Shown here piece after piece: positions 26,127 to 35,403 of a DNA stretch of 42,699 nucleotides. The notes beneath the pieces were generated by a model, which saw nothing but the letters and a program-made list of their open reading frames with translations, searched no databases and was not told where the DNA came from. Source of the DNA: an uncultured Clostridia bacterium (GTDB taxonomy: Bacteria > Bacillota > Clostridia > TANB77 > CAG-508); assembly GCA_944386715.1 (NCBI GenBank), contig CALXCD010000013.1, positions 1 through 42,699 on the forward strand. Direction: 5' to 3'. The translations under genes were made by a program, and so were the position numbers. Numbering within the stretch: the stretch's first letter is position 1; every line of letters begins with the position of its first letter.

Positions 26127-26609
26127 CTATTTTAATTTAAATAATGGCATTCCATATTCCACAACATCTTCGTTTTTTACGCAAATTTCTGCTATTTCTC
26201 CATCAAATTCTGATTCAATTTCATTCATTAATTTCATTGCTTCTACAATACATACAACTTGCCCTTTGTGAATTTTATCTCCTACTTTAACAAAAGGGGC
26301 TTTATCTGGTGCAGAGCTTGCATAAAAAGTTCCTACCATTGGTGATTTTATAATTTTATAGTTTTCTTCTTTTGGATTGTTTTGAGCGACATTTACCAAA
26401 CTATTTTCTTGATTTGGAACTACTGTTGGAACTGTCATAGGTGCACTACCTTCAATAACAGATTGTACTTGAGTACTTGCTGTTGCCATCACTTTATTTT
26501 CATTTTTAGACATTTTTATTTTGATGCCATCTGGAAATTCTATTTCTAAAGATTCTAATTTGGAATTTCCCATATCATCTATTAATTTTTTAATATCTTG
26601 ATAATCCAT
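26127..26609 (-). CDS. accB: Biotin carboxyl carrier protein of acetyl-CoA carboxylase
   Basis: A 160-residue carrier that shuttles the carboxyl group between AccC and AccA/AccD. The C-terminal biotinyl domain has the modification site EAMKLM with Lys126 as the biotin acceptor. The linker (about 40-85) is rich in Ala, Pro, Val and Asn. The start is the ATG of MDYQDIKKL after AAAGGAG. It follows fabF across a hairpin repeat. Confidence 0.95.
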   Translation of the reverse strand: MDYQDIKKLIDDMGNSKLESLEIEFPDGIKIKMSKNENKVMATASTQVQSVIEGSAPMTVPTVVPNQENSLVNVAQNNPKEENYKIIKSPMVGTFYASSAPDKAPFVKVGDKIHKGQVVCIVEAMKLMNEIESEFDGEIAEICVKNEDVVEYGMPLFKLK

Positions 26610-26637
26610 TGTTTTTTCTCCTTTATTTTTCAAAATT

Positions 26638-26697
26638 TTGCATTCAAACCTGGAACCAATGCCAATTTTTTTGCATTCAAACCTGGAACTAATGCCA
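26638..26697. repeat. Intercistronic hairpin repeat, copy C (fabF to accB)
   Basis: Two direct units of GCATTCAAACCTGGAAC(C/T)AATGCC. As at trxB, the end of the repeat supplies the fabF stop: GGCATTAGTTCC reads His-stop. Confidence 0.85.
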
Positions 26698-27927
26698 TTT
26701 TTTCAATAATATTGTACTATTATGTCCCCCAAATCCTAATGAATTAGACATAGCATATTCAATATCTACTTTTCTACCTTTATTTGGAACAACATCTAAA
26801 TCACATTCTTCGTCTGGTACTTGATAGTTAATAGTTGCTGGTACAAAACCTTCTTGTATTGCTTTTGCACATACAATTGCTTCTACTCCTCCTGCTGCTC
26901 CTAGAAGATGTCCTGTATGTCCTTTTGTAGAACTTACCATTACTTTTTTAGCATTTTCTTCTCCTAAAGCTGTTTTTACTGCTTGTGTTTCACAGCTATC
27001 ATTTAAATGAGTAGATGTACCATGTGCATTAATATAGGTAATTTCTTCTGGTTTTACATGACCTTCTTCCATTGCAACTTTCATTGCTCTTGCACCGCCT
27101 TCTCCTCCTGGTGCAGGTGAAGTGATGTGATAGCTATCAGATGTTGCACCATATCCTACTATTTCTGCATAAATTTTAGCTCCTCTTGCTTTAGCATGTT
27201 CTAATTCTTCTAATATTACTATTCCAGCTCCTTCTCCCATGACAAATCCACTACGTTCTTTGTCAAATGGAATACTTGCTCTATTTTTGTCTTCACTTTT
27301 TGTTAATGCTTTGATATTGGTAAATCCTGCTATGCTTAGAGGTGTTATAGAAGCTTCTGTTCCTCCTGCAAGTACAATATCTTGATAACCATGTTTAATC
27401 ATTCTAAAGCTTTCTCCGATACAATGTGTTCCTGTTGCACAAGCTGTTACCATGGCAATAGATTCTCCTTTTGCACCAATATCAATAGCTACATTTCCTG
27501 TTGCCATATTAGAAATTCCCATTGGAATATACATTGGAGAAACTCTATCTGGTCCTTTTAATACACATTTGGTTTGTTCTTCTTCAATTGTTTGAATTCC
27601 ACCAATTCCTGAACCTAAGATAACTCCTACTCGTTCCATATTTTCTTTTTCTTTATCTAGTCCACTATCTTTCCATGCTTCTCTAGAAGCAACAATAGCA
27701 TATTGTGAGAATCTATCTAGTCTTTTTGCTTCTCTTTTATCAAAATAATCTTCTGGATTATATCCTTTTACTTCTGCTGCTAATTTTACTTTAAAGTTTG
27801 TAGTATCAAATGCGGTTATGTTATCAATTCCACATTTTCCTTCTTTAATTCCTTTCCAGAATTCTTCTGTATTATTTCCAATAGGAGTGATTGCTCCTAA
27901 TCCTGTTATTACAACTCTTCTTTCCAT
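26689..27927 (-). CDS. fabF: 3-oxoacyl-ACP synthase II
   Basis: A 412-residue condensing enzyme that elongates acyl-ACP with malonyl-ACP. The catalytic triad is visible: Cys163 in TACATGTHC, a His in NAHGTSTHLND, and a His in STKGHTGHLLGAAG. The C-terminal NSLGFGGHNSTI is typical, followed by a short repeat-derived end (WH). The start is the ATG of MERRVVITG after AAAGGATAG. Confidence 0.96.
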   Translation of the reverse strand: MERRVVITGLGAITPIGNNTEEFWKGIKEGKCGIDNITAFDTTNFKVKLAAEVKGYNPEDYFDKREAKRLDRFSQYAIVASREAWKDSGLDKEKENMERVGVILGSGIGGIQTIEEEQTKCVLKGPDRVSPMYIPMGISNMATGNVAIDIGAKGESIAMVTACATGTHCIGESFRMIKHGYQDIVLAGGTEASITPLSIAGFTNIKALTKSEDKNRASIPFDKERSGFVMGEGAGIVILEELEHAKARGAKIYAEIVGYGATSDSYHITSPAPGGEGGARAMKVAMEEGHVKPEEITYINAHGTSTHLNDSCETQAVKTALGEENAKKVMVSSTKGHTGHLLGAAGGVEAIVCAKAIQEGFVPATINYQVPDEECDLDVVPNKGRKVDIEYAMSNSLGFGGHNSTILLKKWH

Positions 27928-27963
27928 TTTTCTATCCTTTCTTTCTAACTTAATTCTATAAAT

Positions 27964-28022
27964 TGGCATTTCAAACCTGGAACCATTGCCAAAAATTTGG
28001 CATCCAAACCCGGAACCATTAC
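27964..28022. repeat. Intercistronic hairpin repeat, copy D (fabG to fabF)
   Basis: GGCATTTCAAACCTGGAACC and GGCATCCAAACCCGGAACC in tandem with a GCCAAAAATTTGGC palindrome. The last two bases of the repeat are part of the fabG stop codon. Confidence 0.85.
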
Positions 28023-28759
28023 ATTACCATTCCACCATCTACGTGAATTACTTGACCAGTGATATAAGAGCTTTGTTCTGAACCTAAAAAATAGGCAAGT
28101 TCTGCTACTTCTTTTGCATTTCCCATTCTTTTTAATGGAATTTGATTTTGTATGGTTTCTTTTATTTCATCTGATAATACATCTGTCATGTCTGTTGCAA
28201 TAAATCCTGGTGCTATTGCATTTGCTCTGATATTTCTAGAGGCTAATTCTTTTGCGACACTTTTTGTAAATCCTATGATTCCTGCTTTTGATGCTGCATA
28301 ATTACATTGTCCTGCATTTCCTGTTACTCCTACTACAGATGATAAGTTGATAATACTTCCTTGTCTTTTTTTCATCATATATTTGGTTACTGCTTTTGTC
28401 ATTAAATAAGTTCCTTTTAAGTTTACTTCAATGACTTTATCAAATTCTTCTTCACTCATTCTCATTAATAAGTTGTCTTTTGTGATACCTGCATTATTTA
28501 CCAAAACATCTATTTTTCCAAAAGTTTCAATTGCTGTCTTTACTAAGTTTTCTATTTGTTCTGGGTTGGTAACATCTGCTTTTACAATAAGAGCTTTTCC
28601 TCCATTTGCTTCTAATTCCTTTTTCAATTCTTCTGTATCTGTTTTATCAGATACGTAATTGATGATAACATCATATCCTTGTTTTGCAAATTTAAGTGCT
28701 ATTTCTTTTCCAATTCCTCTAGAACCTCCTGTTACTAATACCGTTTTGTTTTCTTCCAT
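28019..28759 (-). CDS. fabG: 3-oxoacyl-ACP reductase FabG
   Basis: A 246-residue NADPH-dependent short-chain dehydrogenase for the first reduction of the cycle. GGSRGIG is the nucleotide loop, NNAGIT is present, and the catalytic set is Ser140/141, Tyr154 and Lys158 in NYAASKAG. The ATG overlaps the fabD stop (TAATG), indicating translational coupling. Confidence 0.96.
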   Translation of the reverse strand: MEENKTVLVTGGSRGIGKEIALKFAKQGYDVIINYVSDKTDTEELKKELEANGGKALIVKADVTNPEQIENLVKTAIETFGKIDVLVNNAGITKDNLLMRMSEEEFDKVIEVNLKGTYLMTKAVTKYMMKKRQGSIINLSSVVGVTGNAGQCNYAASKAGIIGFTKSVAKELASRNIRANAIAPGFIATDMTDVLSDEIKETIQNQIPLKRMGNAKEVAELAYFLGSEQSSYITGQVIHVDGGMVM

Positions 28760-29694
28760 TATGCATTTACCTCCTTTATATAATTTTCTAGTGTTTGTAA
28801 ATCATAGATATTAACTACTTTTGCTTCTTTATTGTCTTTTCTTACAAATCCTGTTAATGTTTTTCCAGGTCCAATTTCTACATATTCTTGTATTCCTTCT
28901 TTTTGCATTAAAGCAATTGTTTTATCAAATCGAACAGGTGAAATGATATGATTTGCTAAAATTTCTTTTATATTATCTTGTTCTTGATAAAAAGTTCCAT
29001 CTATATTTTTAATGACTTTCATTTTTCCAAGATGAAAGGTTACTTTTTCTAATTCTTTTTCATATGCTAATTTTGCTTGTTCCAATTTTGGTGTATGGAA
29101 AGGTCCTGCTGTTTTTAAAGGTATTACTCTTTTAGCTCCTGCTTCTTTTAATTTTTCCATTGCCTCTGTTACTGCTTCTTGTTCTCCTGATATGGCAGTT
29201 TGTACACTACAATTATAATTAGCTGGAATAACAAATTTTCCTTGTGATGATATTTCTTGACATATCTTTTCTATTTTTTCGTTATCTAATCCAATTACTG
29301 CTGCCATTGCATAATTTCCTTCTGGTAAAAGAGTTCCCATATAATATCCTCTTTTTTGGATTAACTTTATACCATCTTCAAAAGATAACATATCAGCGCT
29401 AATTAGTGCTCCATATTCTCCTAAACTTAATCCAGCAGCTATTTGAGCTGTTACGCCTTCTTTTTTTAATATTTCTAAAATGGCTAAACTTGTTGTTAAA
29501 ATAGCAAGTTGTGTATTTTCTGTTTTCATTAATTCTTCTTCTGGTCCTTCAAAGCATATTTTTGCTATATCCATTTTGGCTATTTGAGAAGCTTTTTCAT
29601 AGATACTTCTTGCTTCTTCATATTTCTCATAAATATCTTTTCCCATGCCTACTACTTGTGCTCCCTGACCAGGAAATAAAAATGCTCTTTTCAT
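28759..29694 (-). CDS. fabD: Malonyl-CoA-ACP transacylase
   Basis: A 311-residue enzyme that loads malonyl from CoA onto ACP. The N-terminal FLFPGQGAQ, the nucleophile Ser90 in GLSLGEY, and the catalytic His in GPFHTPKL are all present. The start is the ATG of MKRAFLFPGQG, with GGAGAG upstream. No acpP gene lies next to it, so the carrier protein must be encoded elsewhere. Confidence 0.95.
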   Translation of the reverse strand: MKRAFLFPGQGAQVVGMGKDIYEKYEEARSIYEKASQIAKMDIAKICFEGPEEELMKTENTQLAILTTSLAILEILKKEGVTAQIAAGLSLGEYGALISADMLSFEDGIKLIQKRGYYMGTLLPEGNYAMAAVIGLDNEKIEKICQEISSQGKFVIPANYNCSVQTAISGEQEAVTEAMEKLKEAGAKRVIPLKTAGPFHTPKLEQAKLAYEKELEKVTFHLGKMKVIKNIDGTFYQEQDNIKEILANHIISPVRFDKTIALMQKEGIQEYVEIGPGKTLTGFVRKDNKEAKVVNIYDLQTLENYIKEVNA

Positions 29695-29723
29695 TCTTTT
29701 TCTCTCCATTTCTTTTTTATTTG

Positions 29724-30666
29724 TTATATTTCTAATAAAATACTTCCTGTATTTAGTCCTCCGCCATAGCCTAATAAAATAACTTTTTCCCCTTGTTTTA
29801 GTAATTCCTTTTTTAGCATTTCATCTATTACAATAGGGATACTAGCACAAAAAGTATTACCTATTTTTTCTATGTTGGTATACATTTTTTCCTCTTGCAT
29901 TTTTAACCTAGAAGCGATTGCTTTCATGATTTTTTGATTAGATTGGTGTGGAATGATATATGTTATATCTTCTATGCTTTCTTGTGCTTTTTCTAATAAT
30001 TGTTTGATATTTTCTACTGTTTTTGTTACCGCATATTTATAGACTTTGGTTCCATTCATTTGTATCATTTCATTTGTTTTACAAGTTAAAATTTCATTAT
30101 TTTCTCCTTCTGCTTGTATCAAAGATACATATGTTTTCTTTTCTTTAGATTTGCCGAATAATACTGCTCCTGCACCATCACCTAAAAGAATTCCTGTATT
30201 GACATCTTGTGGATTTGTAAATGCAGATAATTTGTCTACTCCTATGACTAATGCAGATAGCATATTTGTATTTTCTAAATACATTTTTGCAATATCTACT
30301 GCATTGATATATCCGACTACATCCTGCTAGAATATCTAGACAAATACAAGATTTTATTTCTAATCTTTTTTGAATTTCATTAGAAATTCCTGGCATTAAT
30401 AAATTTGTTGTTGTGGTTGCTGTAATAATAAGTCCTATTTTGTTTTTTTCTTCTTCTTTTAATTCTAGCTTTTCTACAGCTTTCCATGCCAAGTCTTCTA
30501 TTTTTTCTTCTATTGCTATATATCTATTTTTAATTCCTGTTCTTTTACTAATGTAGTTTTGTTCTAGATTCCATTTCTTTTCTAATTCTTCGTTATTTAC
30601 TTTGTTTTTTGGCAAATAACTGCCACTTTTTAAGATTTCTATTTTTATTCTTCCTTTCTTTTCCAT
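29724..30666 (-). CDS. fabH: 3-oxoacyl-ACP synthase III, interrupted by a +1 frameshift at CGG
   Basis: The initiating condensing enzyme of fatty acid synthesis (acetyl-CoA plus malonyl-ACP). The first 117 codons include ATTTTNLLMPGISNEIQ and end LDILAGCS with the catalytic Cys116. The remainder continues one frame later with GYINAVDIAKMY, IPHQSNQK (His) and NTFCASIP (Asn). Skipping the C of CGG at 30313-30315 joins them as AGCS-GYINA, the normal ACSG motif, and gives 313 residues, the normal length. Unshifted, translation adds about 45 foreign residues and stops at 30178. The start is uncertain (ATG at 30666 or a nearby codon). This is the first gene of the cluster, so loss would be costly unless a second fabH exists. 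Confidence 0.88.
30312..30318 (-). other. +1 frameshift site in fabH (AGT-CGG-A)
   Basis: Minus-strand reading GGA-TGT-AGT-CGG-ATA, one codon after the active-site Cys codon. Reading GGA, one base on, restores FabH. It shares T-CGGA, and an A-x-T codon before it, with the cwlJ site. Confidence 0.75.
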
Positions 30667-30743
30667 TGTCCTTATATAGTTATACACTATTTTTCATTTT
30701 TTTTCTATTGGAACAGGTGGTCAAAAATGATTTTATCCATATC

Positions 30744-30775
30744 AAAAAGCCCAACTAGCATAAGTTGGACTTTTT
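30744..30775 (-). terminator. Intrinsic terminator after the dockerin gene
   Basis: 13-bp arms with one mismatch (AAAAAGCCCAACT, AGTTGGACTTTTT) around a 6-nt loop, T-rich on both sides. It separates the surface-protein gene from the fatty acid cluster. Confidence 0.8.
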
Positions 30776-30809
30776 GAATTTATTTATATTTATATAGGGT
30801 TAGCTTAAA

Positions 30810-33800
30810 TTATTTTAAGTTAGAAATATTTGTACTTTCTGTTGCTTTTTCAAATGTAATAGTTACTTCTGTAGAATCTTTAGCAACTGTAATCTTAGCA
30901 CCTTTTCCATTAACTCCAAAAGAATTAATATATGCTCTTACTTCTTCTACCACTACATCTTCACCAAACATTGTTTCAATTTCTTCATCTGTGTAGTCTT
31001 TAGCTTCGATGTTTGTTAAAGTAACTGGTGCTTTTGTTTTAGCAATTGCGTTAATAGTAGTATTTGCATCTTTTGCGATACTAATATTCTTTTCACCTGT
31101 AATAGATTCTTCAGAAATATCAATATCTCCGTTATTTACTTGAATATCAAGTTTACTACTAATATTAACTTTATCAGATTTTACAGTAATGCTTCCACCA
31201 TTAGATTTCATAGTGATAGTTCCTGTTTGTTCAGAAGTATTATCACCTAAACCACGGAATATGATTACTGCATTATCTGTTTTGTTTTCAAATACTAGGT
31301 TATTTGCTTCTTTACCAGCATCTAGACTTAAACTTGCACCTATTGCATCAATTGCAATTTCTTTTTCTGTTCCTATTTTAATGCTATTGATAGTAACTGT
31401 TGCATTTTCTTTTACAGTATATTCTTTATCCCCATTTACTTCAACACCATTGTTTAATGTGATTTTTTCAGCATTAGCATCTGTTAGAGTAAAGATAGAT
31501 TCTGTTCCAGCTAATTCGATTCCTTTAAAGGTTCCTTTAATTGTTTTGCTGAACTTATTGCTCTTGATAGAAATTGTAGTTTTTGATAAATCAATAGCAC
31601 TAAAATCTCTTAAAGCAACATTTGCAGAAGCTCCACCATCTAATTCTACTGTGATTGCAGTAGCATCTTCATTAATTGTTACTTTATCTCCGTTTTCTAA
31701 AGCTTCAATAATTTTATATTCTTTATCTATTTTATCAGAAGTTACTCCTGAATAATTTCCTCTACTTAGAGTTTTTCCATTGATAATGATATTTGTTCCA
31801 TCTACAGCAACTAATCCAGAATTTTCTTTGATAGCTTCTTCTGGTGTACCAACTGTTAAATCTTTAATTTCCATTAAAGTTTTCACTTCTGCACTATAAA
31901 CAGATTCTACTTCATTTCCATCTACTGTAGCAATTACTTTAAATGCATAAGTTTTATTTTGTTCTAATCCTGTAACTGTCATTTTTCCATCTTTTATTTC
32001 TACTGTTTGTGTTGCTTTTAAAGTATATCTTGCTTCTGTAGCATCATTGTCTGTTTTTACATCATATACTTTTACAGAATATGCTACTTCTTTGTTGTTA
32101 ATTTGAATTGGTGCAACTTCTAATGTTACATAGTTAGTTCCAATATCAGTATTTGCAGAAATTACTGGAGCAGATACTTGATAGAATTCTTGTGTTTGTG
32201 CTTCTTCTGAGTCTAATACGGCTATTTGACCATCTTTTGCAACAACTTTTGCTTTTACAAGATACATTGTATTTGGACTAATTGTAAATGTCACTTCATT
32301 TTTGTCATTTTCTGGAGCTGTTATTGTTGTATTTTTGATTTCTTCTCCTTTTTCATTAACAGTGTATAAATCTATTTGATAAGTTCCGAAATCTTCTTTT
32401 TTGTTACTGTTATCCCAAGATATTTTTACTTTATTATCTTTTTGATTTTCTACTTTTAAGTTTGTAAGTGCTGCTAAATTTGTTACTTTTACTTCGTCAG
32501 ATTTTGTTACTTCTGAACTTGATGTTTCAAGTCCTTTGTCATCACCTTTTACAAAAACTGCAATTTGGTAAGTTCCCACTTCATCCATATCTGCTGTGAA
32601 GTCTACTCTTCCTTCTGTTACTTCTACAGCTTTTACTGGATTTCCATCTTTATATAATGTTACTGCATAAGTTTTTCCAGATTTTGCATCCCATGTAAAT
32701 ACAGCACTATCTGTTTTGCTAAGGTCTGGATTTGTAATTTTTTCTACTTTTTCTTCTGCTTTGATATCAGCAGCATCACTTGTAATAACTACTGTTTCGA
32801 TATCAGATACAGAACCATAAGTATTTTCTAATGCATATGTAACTTTATATGCTTTTGCAGTTTCTAATTCTGTTGCAACAGTTTCATTTTCTACTTTATT
32901 GTTAGAAACGTTGATAGTTTCTTTTAAGTCTGCTACATCTGTTTTGGTAGCTTCATCAATTGGTTGTACTAAATAGTGTACTTTTACAATGTCACTTTCT
33001 CCACATTTTTCTAAAGAAAGTGTTGCTTGTTTTGTACTAGTACGTTTTGTTGTTACATTAGTAGCTACTGGTTCTACTATATTTTTCTCAGCTTCTACTT
33101 TTGCTACAACTGTTTTATCTTCTACAAATGTAATAGTAACTTTTCCATCTTCTAATCCTGATAGATTAACATTTGTTTCTAAATAATCTGTATGAGCTGG
33201 AACTGTAACTGTTCCCACTTGTACAGCTTCTCCATCTGCAGTTTTTGCATATACAGCATAAGTTGCTGCTTTATCTAATGTTTTAGCAACCTTTATTTTT
33301 AATTTTGTATTTGCTGCAGTTTGTCTGTTTATCATTCCATTTTCATTTACTTGAATTTCATAGTTAGAATTGATTACTTCTTCTTCTTTTTCTGGTAATA
33401 CATCGATGATTTCATCTGTTAATCCAACTACGTATTTCTTAATTGTTAATGAATCTGTAGAATTTAATTTTGCATTATTAACAATATCTGCTGCTTCTTG
33501 TTGTACAGCATCTAATTTTTCAATACCTGTAATATGTTTTTCTAATTGTAAAGCATCTGTACTGTTGATTTTTCCATTTCCATCTACATCCCCATATACT
33601 ACTACTGTATATTCTTGACCATTTGATGTAAAGGTATCTCCAGTTCCTACTACTGTATTTTCATCTGAAATAGATAGACCATTAAATTTTGTGATATTAA
33701 ATTCTTTACTTTCTTTAATATCTTTAATTGTTAATACATCATCTCTATTGGTTAGTACAAAAGGAACTATTGTTTTTCCTTCTACTAATTTTTTATAAAC

Positions 33801-33920
33801 CCCTACTGGTTCTGTTGTTATTTGGTCATTTGCTGTTGCAGCTGAAACTACTCCCATTGCATTAGTAGCTAAAAGTCCTGCTAATGCTAAGGATGATACA
33901 ATTTTAAAATTTTTTTTCAC
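30810..33920 (-). CDS. Large secreted protein with dockerin and fibronectin-type repeats
   Basis: A 1036-residue exported protein. Signal peptide at 1-27 (ends VVSA). A type I dockerin-like module lies at about 111-170; its first calcium loop is canonical (DVDGNGKINSTD) and the second is degenerate (NNAKLNSTD). From about 190 to 700 come beta-rich repeats resembling fibronectin type III domains. The last 300 residues are Thr/Asn/Ile-rich, like a beta-helix. It has no catalytic motif and no cell-wall anchor. The neighbouring gene encodes an LPXTG-anchored cohesin protein, so this protein is probably held on the surface by cohesin-dockerin binding. Confidence 0.8.
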   Translation of the reverse strand: MKKNFKIVSSLALAGLLATNAMGVVSAATANDQITTEPVGVYKKLVEGKTIVPFVLTNRDDVLTIKDIKESKEFNITKFNGLSISDENTVVGTGDTFTSNGQEYTVVVYGDVDGNGKINSTDALQLEKHITGIEKLDAVQQEAADIVNNAKLNSTDSLTIKKYVVGLTDEIIDVLPEKEEEVINSNYEIQVNENGMINRQTAANTKLKIKVAKTLDKAATYAVYAKTADGEAVQVGTVTVPAHTDYLETNVNLSGLEDGKVTITFVEDKTVVAKVEAEKNIVEPVATNVTTKRTSTKQATLSLEKCGESDIVKVHYLVQPIDEATKTDVADLKETINVSNNKVENETVATELETAKAYKVTYALENTYGSVSDIETVVITSDAADIKAEEKVEKITNPDLSKTDSAVFTWDAKSGKTYAVTLYKDGNPVKAVEVTEGRVDFTADMDEVGTYQIAVFVKGDDKGLETSSSEVTKSDEVKVTNLAALTNLKVENQKDNKVKISWDNSNKKEDFGTYQIDLYTVNEKGEEIKNTTITAPENDKNEVTFTISPNTMYLVKAKVVAKDGQIAVLDSEEAQTQEFYQVSAPVISANTDIGTNYVTLEVAPIQINNKEVAYSVKVYDVKTDNDATEARYTLKATQTVEIKDGKMTVTGLEQNKTYAFKVIATVDGNEVESVYSAEVKTLMEIKDLTVGTPEEAIKENSGLVAVDGTNIIINGKTLSRGNYSGVTSDKIDKEYKIIEALENGDKVTINEDATAITVELDGGASANVALRDFSAIDLSKTTISIKSNKFSKTIKGTFKGIELAGTESIFTLTDANAEKITLNNGVEVNGDKEYTVKENATVTINSIKIGTEKEIAIDAIGASLSLDAGKEANNLVFENKTDNAVIIFRGLGDNTSEQTGTITMKSNGGSITVKSDKVNISSKLDIQVNNGDIDISEESITGEKNISIAKDANTTINAIAKTKAPVTLTNIEAKDYTDEEIETMFGEDVVVEEVRAYINSFGVNGKGAKITVAKDSTEVTITFEKATESTNISNLK

Positions 33921-33990
33921 TTTTCATTCCTCCTAAAAAAGTACAAATTTTTTCTTTCTAATCTTCATATTATTTTCATATCTTTTCAAA

Positions 33991-34665
33991 TTATTTTCTG
34001 TTTTTTCTTACTACTAATGCTACTCCTGCTAACGCAATTACTACTGCTGCTCCAATGAACATTGGTGTTCCTGTTTGTGGTAATTTTGTAATTACTTGAC
34101 CATTTGTACCTACTTTTTCATTTGCATTTGTATTATTATTTGTTGTTGTTCCTTCATTATTGTCTGCTGGTGTTTCTGGTGTTGTTGGTTCTTCTGGTGT
34201 TTCTGGATCTACTGGATTTTCTGGTTCAACTGGTGTTTCTGTTACAACTTTAACTGTAACACTTGCTGCTGTTAATTCTTCTTCTTTATCTGTTGAAAAA
34301 TTACTTGCAGTGAAAACTGCTCCTTCTGTATCTTCTATTGCTTTAAATTGTAATGTTACTGCATTTGTTGTTTTGATTGGGTCTGTTACTACTAATCTTA
34401 TTACTCCTGCTTCACTTGCATTTACAATTGGTGCTCCTAATGTAGATGCTGCTGAATCAGCTACATATTCAAATTTTGTTGCATCATAGTTTAATACGAA
34501 TTCTACTGCTTGTGAAGCTTCTTCTGTATTAACACTAACTGTTACAACATCTCCTTTTTTTACCTCTGCATTATTTACAGCTAAGTTTGCTGCATTAACA
34601 TTTCCTACCATCATTGCTATTACTACCATAGCGATTATTACTATTCCTAATATTGATTTTTTCAT
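33991..34665 (-). CDS. LPXTG-anchored cohesin-domain protein
   Basis: A 224-residue surface protein. Signal peptide at 1-25. One cohesin-like domain at about 27-140 (VKKGDVVTVSVNTEE, FVLNYDATKFEYV, TLQFKAIEDTEGA). A Pro/Glu/Thr and Asn-rich linker leads to the sortase signal LPQTG at 195-199, a membrane helix and a basic tail (RKNRK). It should be joined covalently to peptidoglycan and bind a dockerin. Both partners are encoded next door: a dockerin protein downstream and a sortase upstream. Confidence 0.88.
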   Translation of the reverse strand: MKKSILGIVIIAMVVIAMMVGNVNAANLAVNNAEVKKGDVVTVSVNTEEASQAVEFVLNYDATKFEYVADSAASTLGAPIVNASEAGVIRLVVTDPIKTTNAVTLQFKAIEDTEGAVFTASNFSTDKEEELTAASVTVKVVTETPVEPENPVDPETPEEPTTPETPADNNEGTTTNNNTNANEKVGTNGQVITKLPQTGTPMFIGAAVVIALAGVALVVRKNRK

Positions 34666-34718
34666 TTTTCTTTCATTCCTTTCTTTTTTCTTTTTGTATG
34701 GTATATTCCTATACTTTT

Positions 34719-35384
34719 TTAAATTTCTCTGGCTTTACAAATAAGCCTTGTCAACCCTCCCGGATTGCATGTAATAAGAGTTACTTCTCTTTTTCCATCA
34801 TCATTTTGGTCCAAACATGATAAATCTTCTGGGACACAAGTGTACATATTATAAATTTGATAGTTTACTTTTGTTTTTGTTTCTCTATTAATCATATAAA
34901 ATATGTCCCCTACCTGCATCTCAGACAACCTTTTTAACATGTTGTTCCAATTATGACCGCTGATACAAAAGTTTCCTGACGCATTTACATCTGGACCGTA
35001 TAGCTTCGCAACCGATAATTTTAAAGATGCATCTTCTGAAATATTTAAAATGTTTTTGGTTACTCCTATTTTTTCTATTACAAGCTGTCCTAACACCTCA
35101 TATTTTCCCATTGTTGCTGGGATTTCTACATCAGATAATTCATCTTTTTCTTCTTCAATAGGAGCCGCTACTTCTTCTTCTTTTACTTCTTCACTTGTAG
35201 CAGTATCGGGTACATTTTCATCTTCTATCGCCCAAATCTTGTTGCTTACTAATAAGTAAATAACAGAACAAAGAATAACTCCTAAAAGTAGACAAGTTGT
35301 GACTTTTTTCTTATTTAGTTGCTTTTTTTTTGCTCTTCTGGCTCTATGGTAAATTGTCATACTCACTTTTTTAAAAAATTTCAC
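34719..35384 (-). CDS. Sortase
   Basis: A 221-residue membrane-anchored transpeptidase. N-terminal basic segment and membrane helix (about 30-46), acidic linker, then the sortase barrel with His144 (ISGHNW), Cys206 (TLITC) and Arg213 (TRLIC), the full catalytic triad. The class is not certain; the short form and lone cassette suggest a class D- or B-like housekeeping-independent enzyme. The likely substrate is the LPQTG cohesin protein 53 bases downstream. The GTG start lies tight against its GGGGG site, so an ATG eight codons later is an alternative. Two operator-like dyads lie just upstream. Confidence 0.88.
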   Translation of the reverse strand: MKFFKKVSMTIYHRARRAKKKQLNKKKVTTCLLLGVILCSVIYLLVSNKIWAIEDENVPDTATSEEVKEEEVAAPIEEEKDELSDVEIPATMGKYEVLGQLVIEKIGVTKNILNISEDASLKLSVAKLYGPDVNASGNFCISGHNWNNMLKRLSEMQVGDIFYMINRETKTKVNYQIYNMYTCVPEDLSCLDQNDDGKREVTLITCNPGGLTRLICKAREI

Positions 35385-35403
35385 CCCCTTATAACTATTT
35401 TTG

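Noticed and set aside
30178-30687. Treating the two fabH halves as two separate genes
   Set aside because: The halves join without gap or overlap at the active-site motif, and neither half alone would be functional.
30667-30743. FapR- or FabT-type operator upstream of fabH
   Set aside because: Only a weak ATAGT-ACTAT dyad was seen; it does not match either consensus well enough to call.
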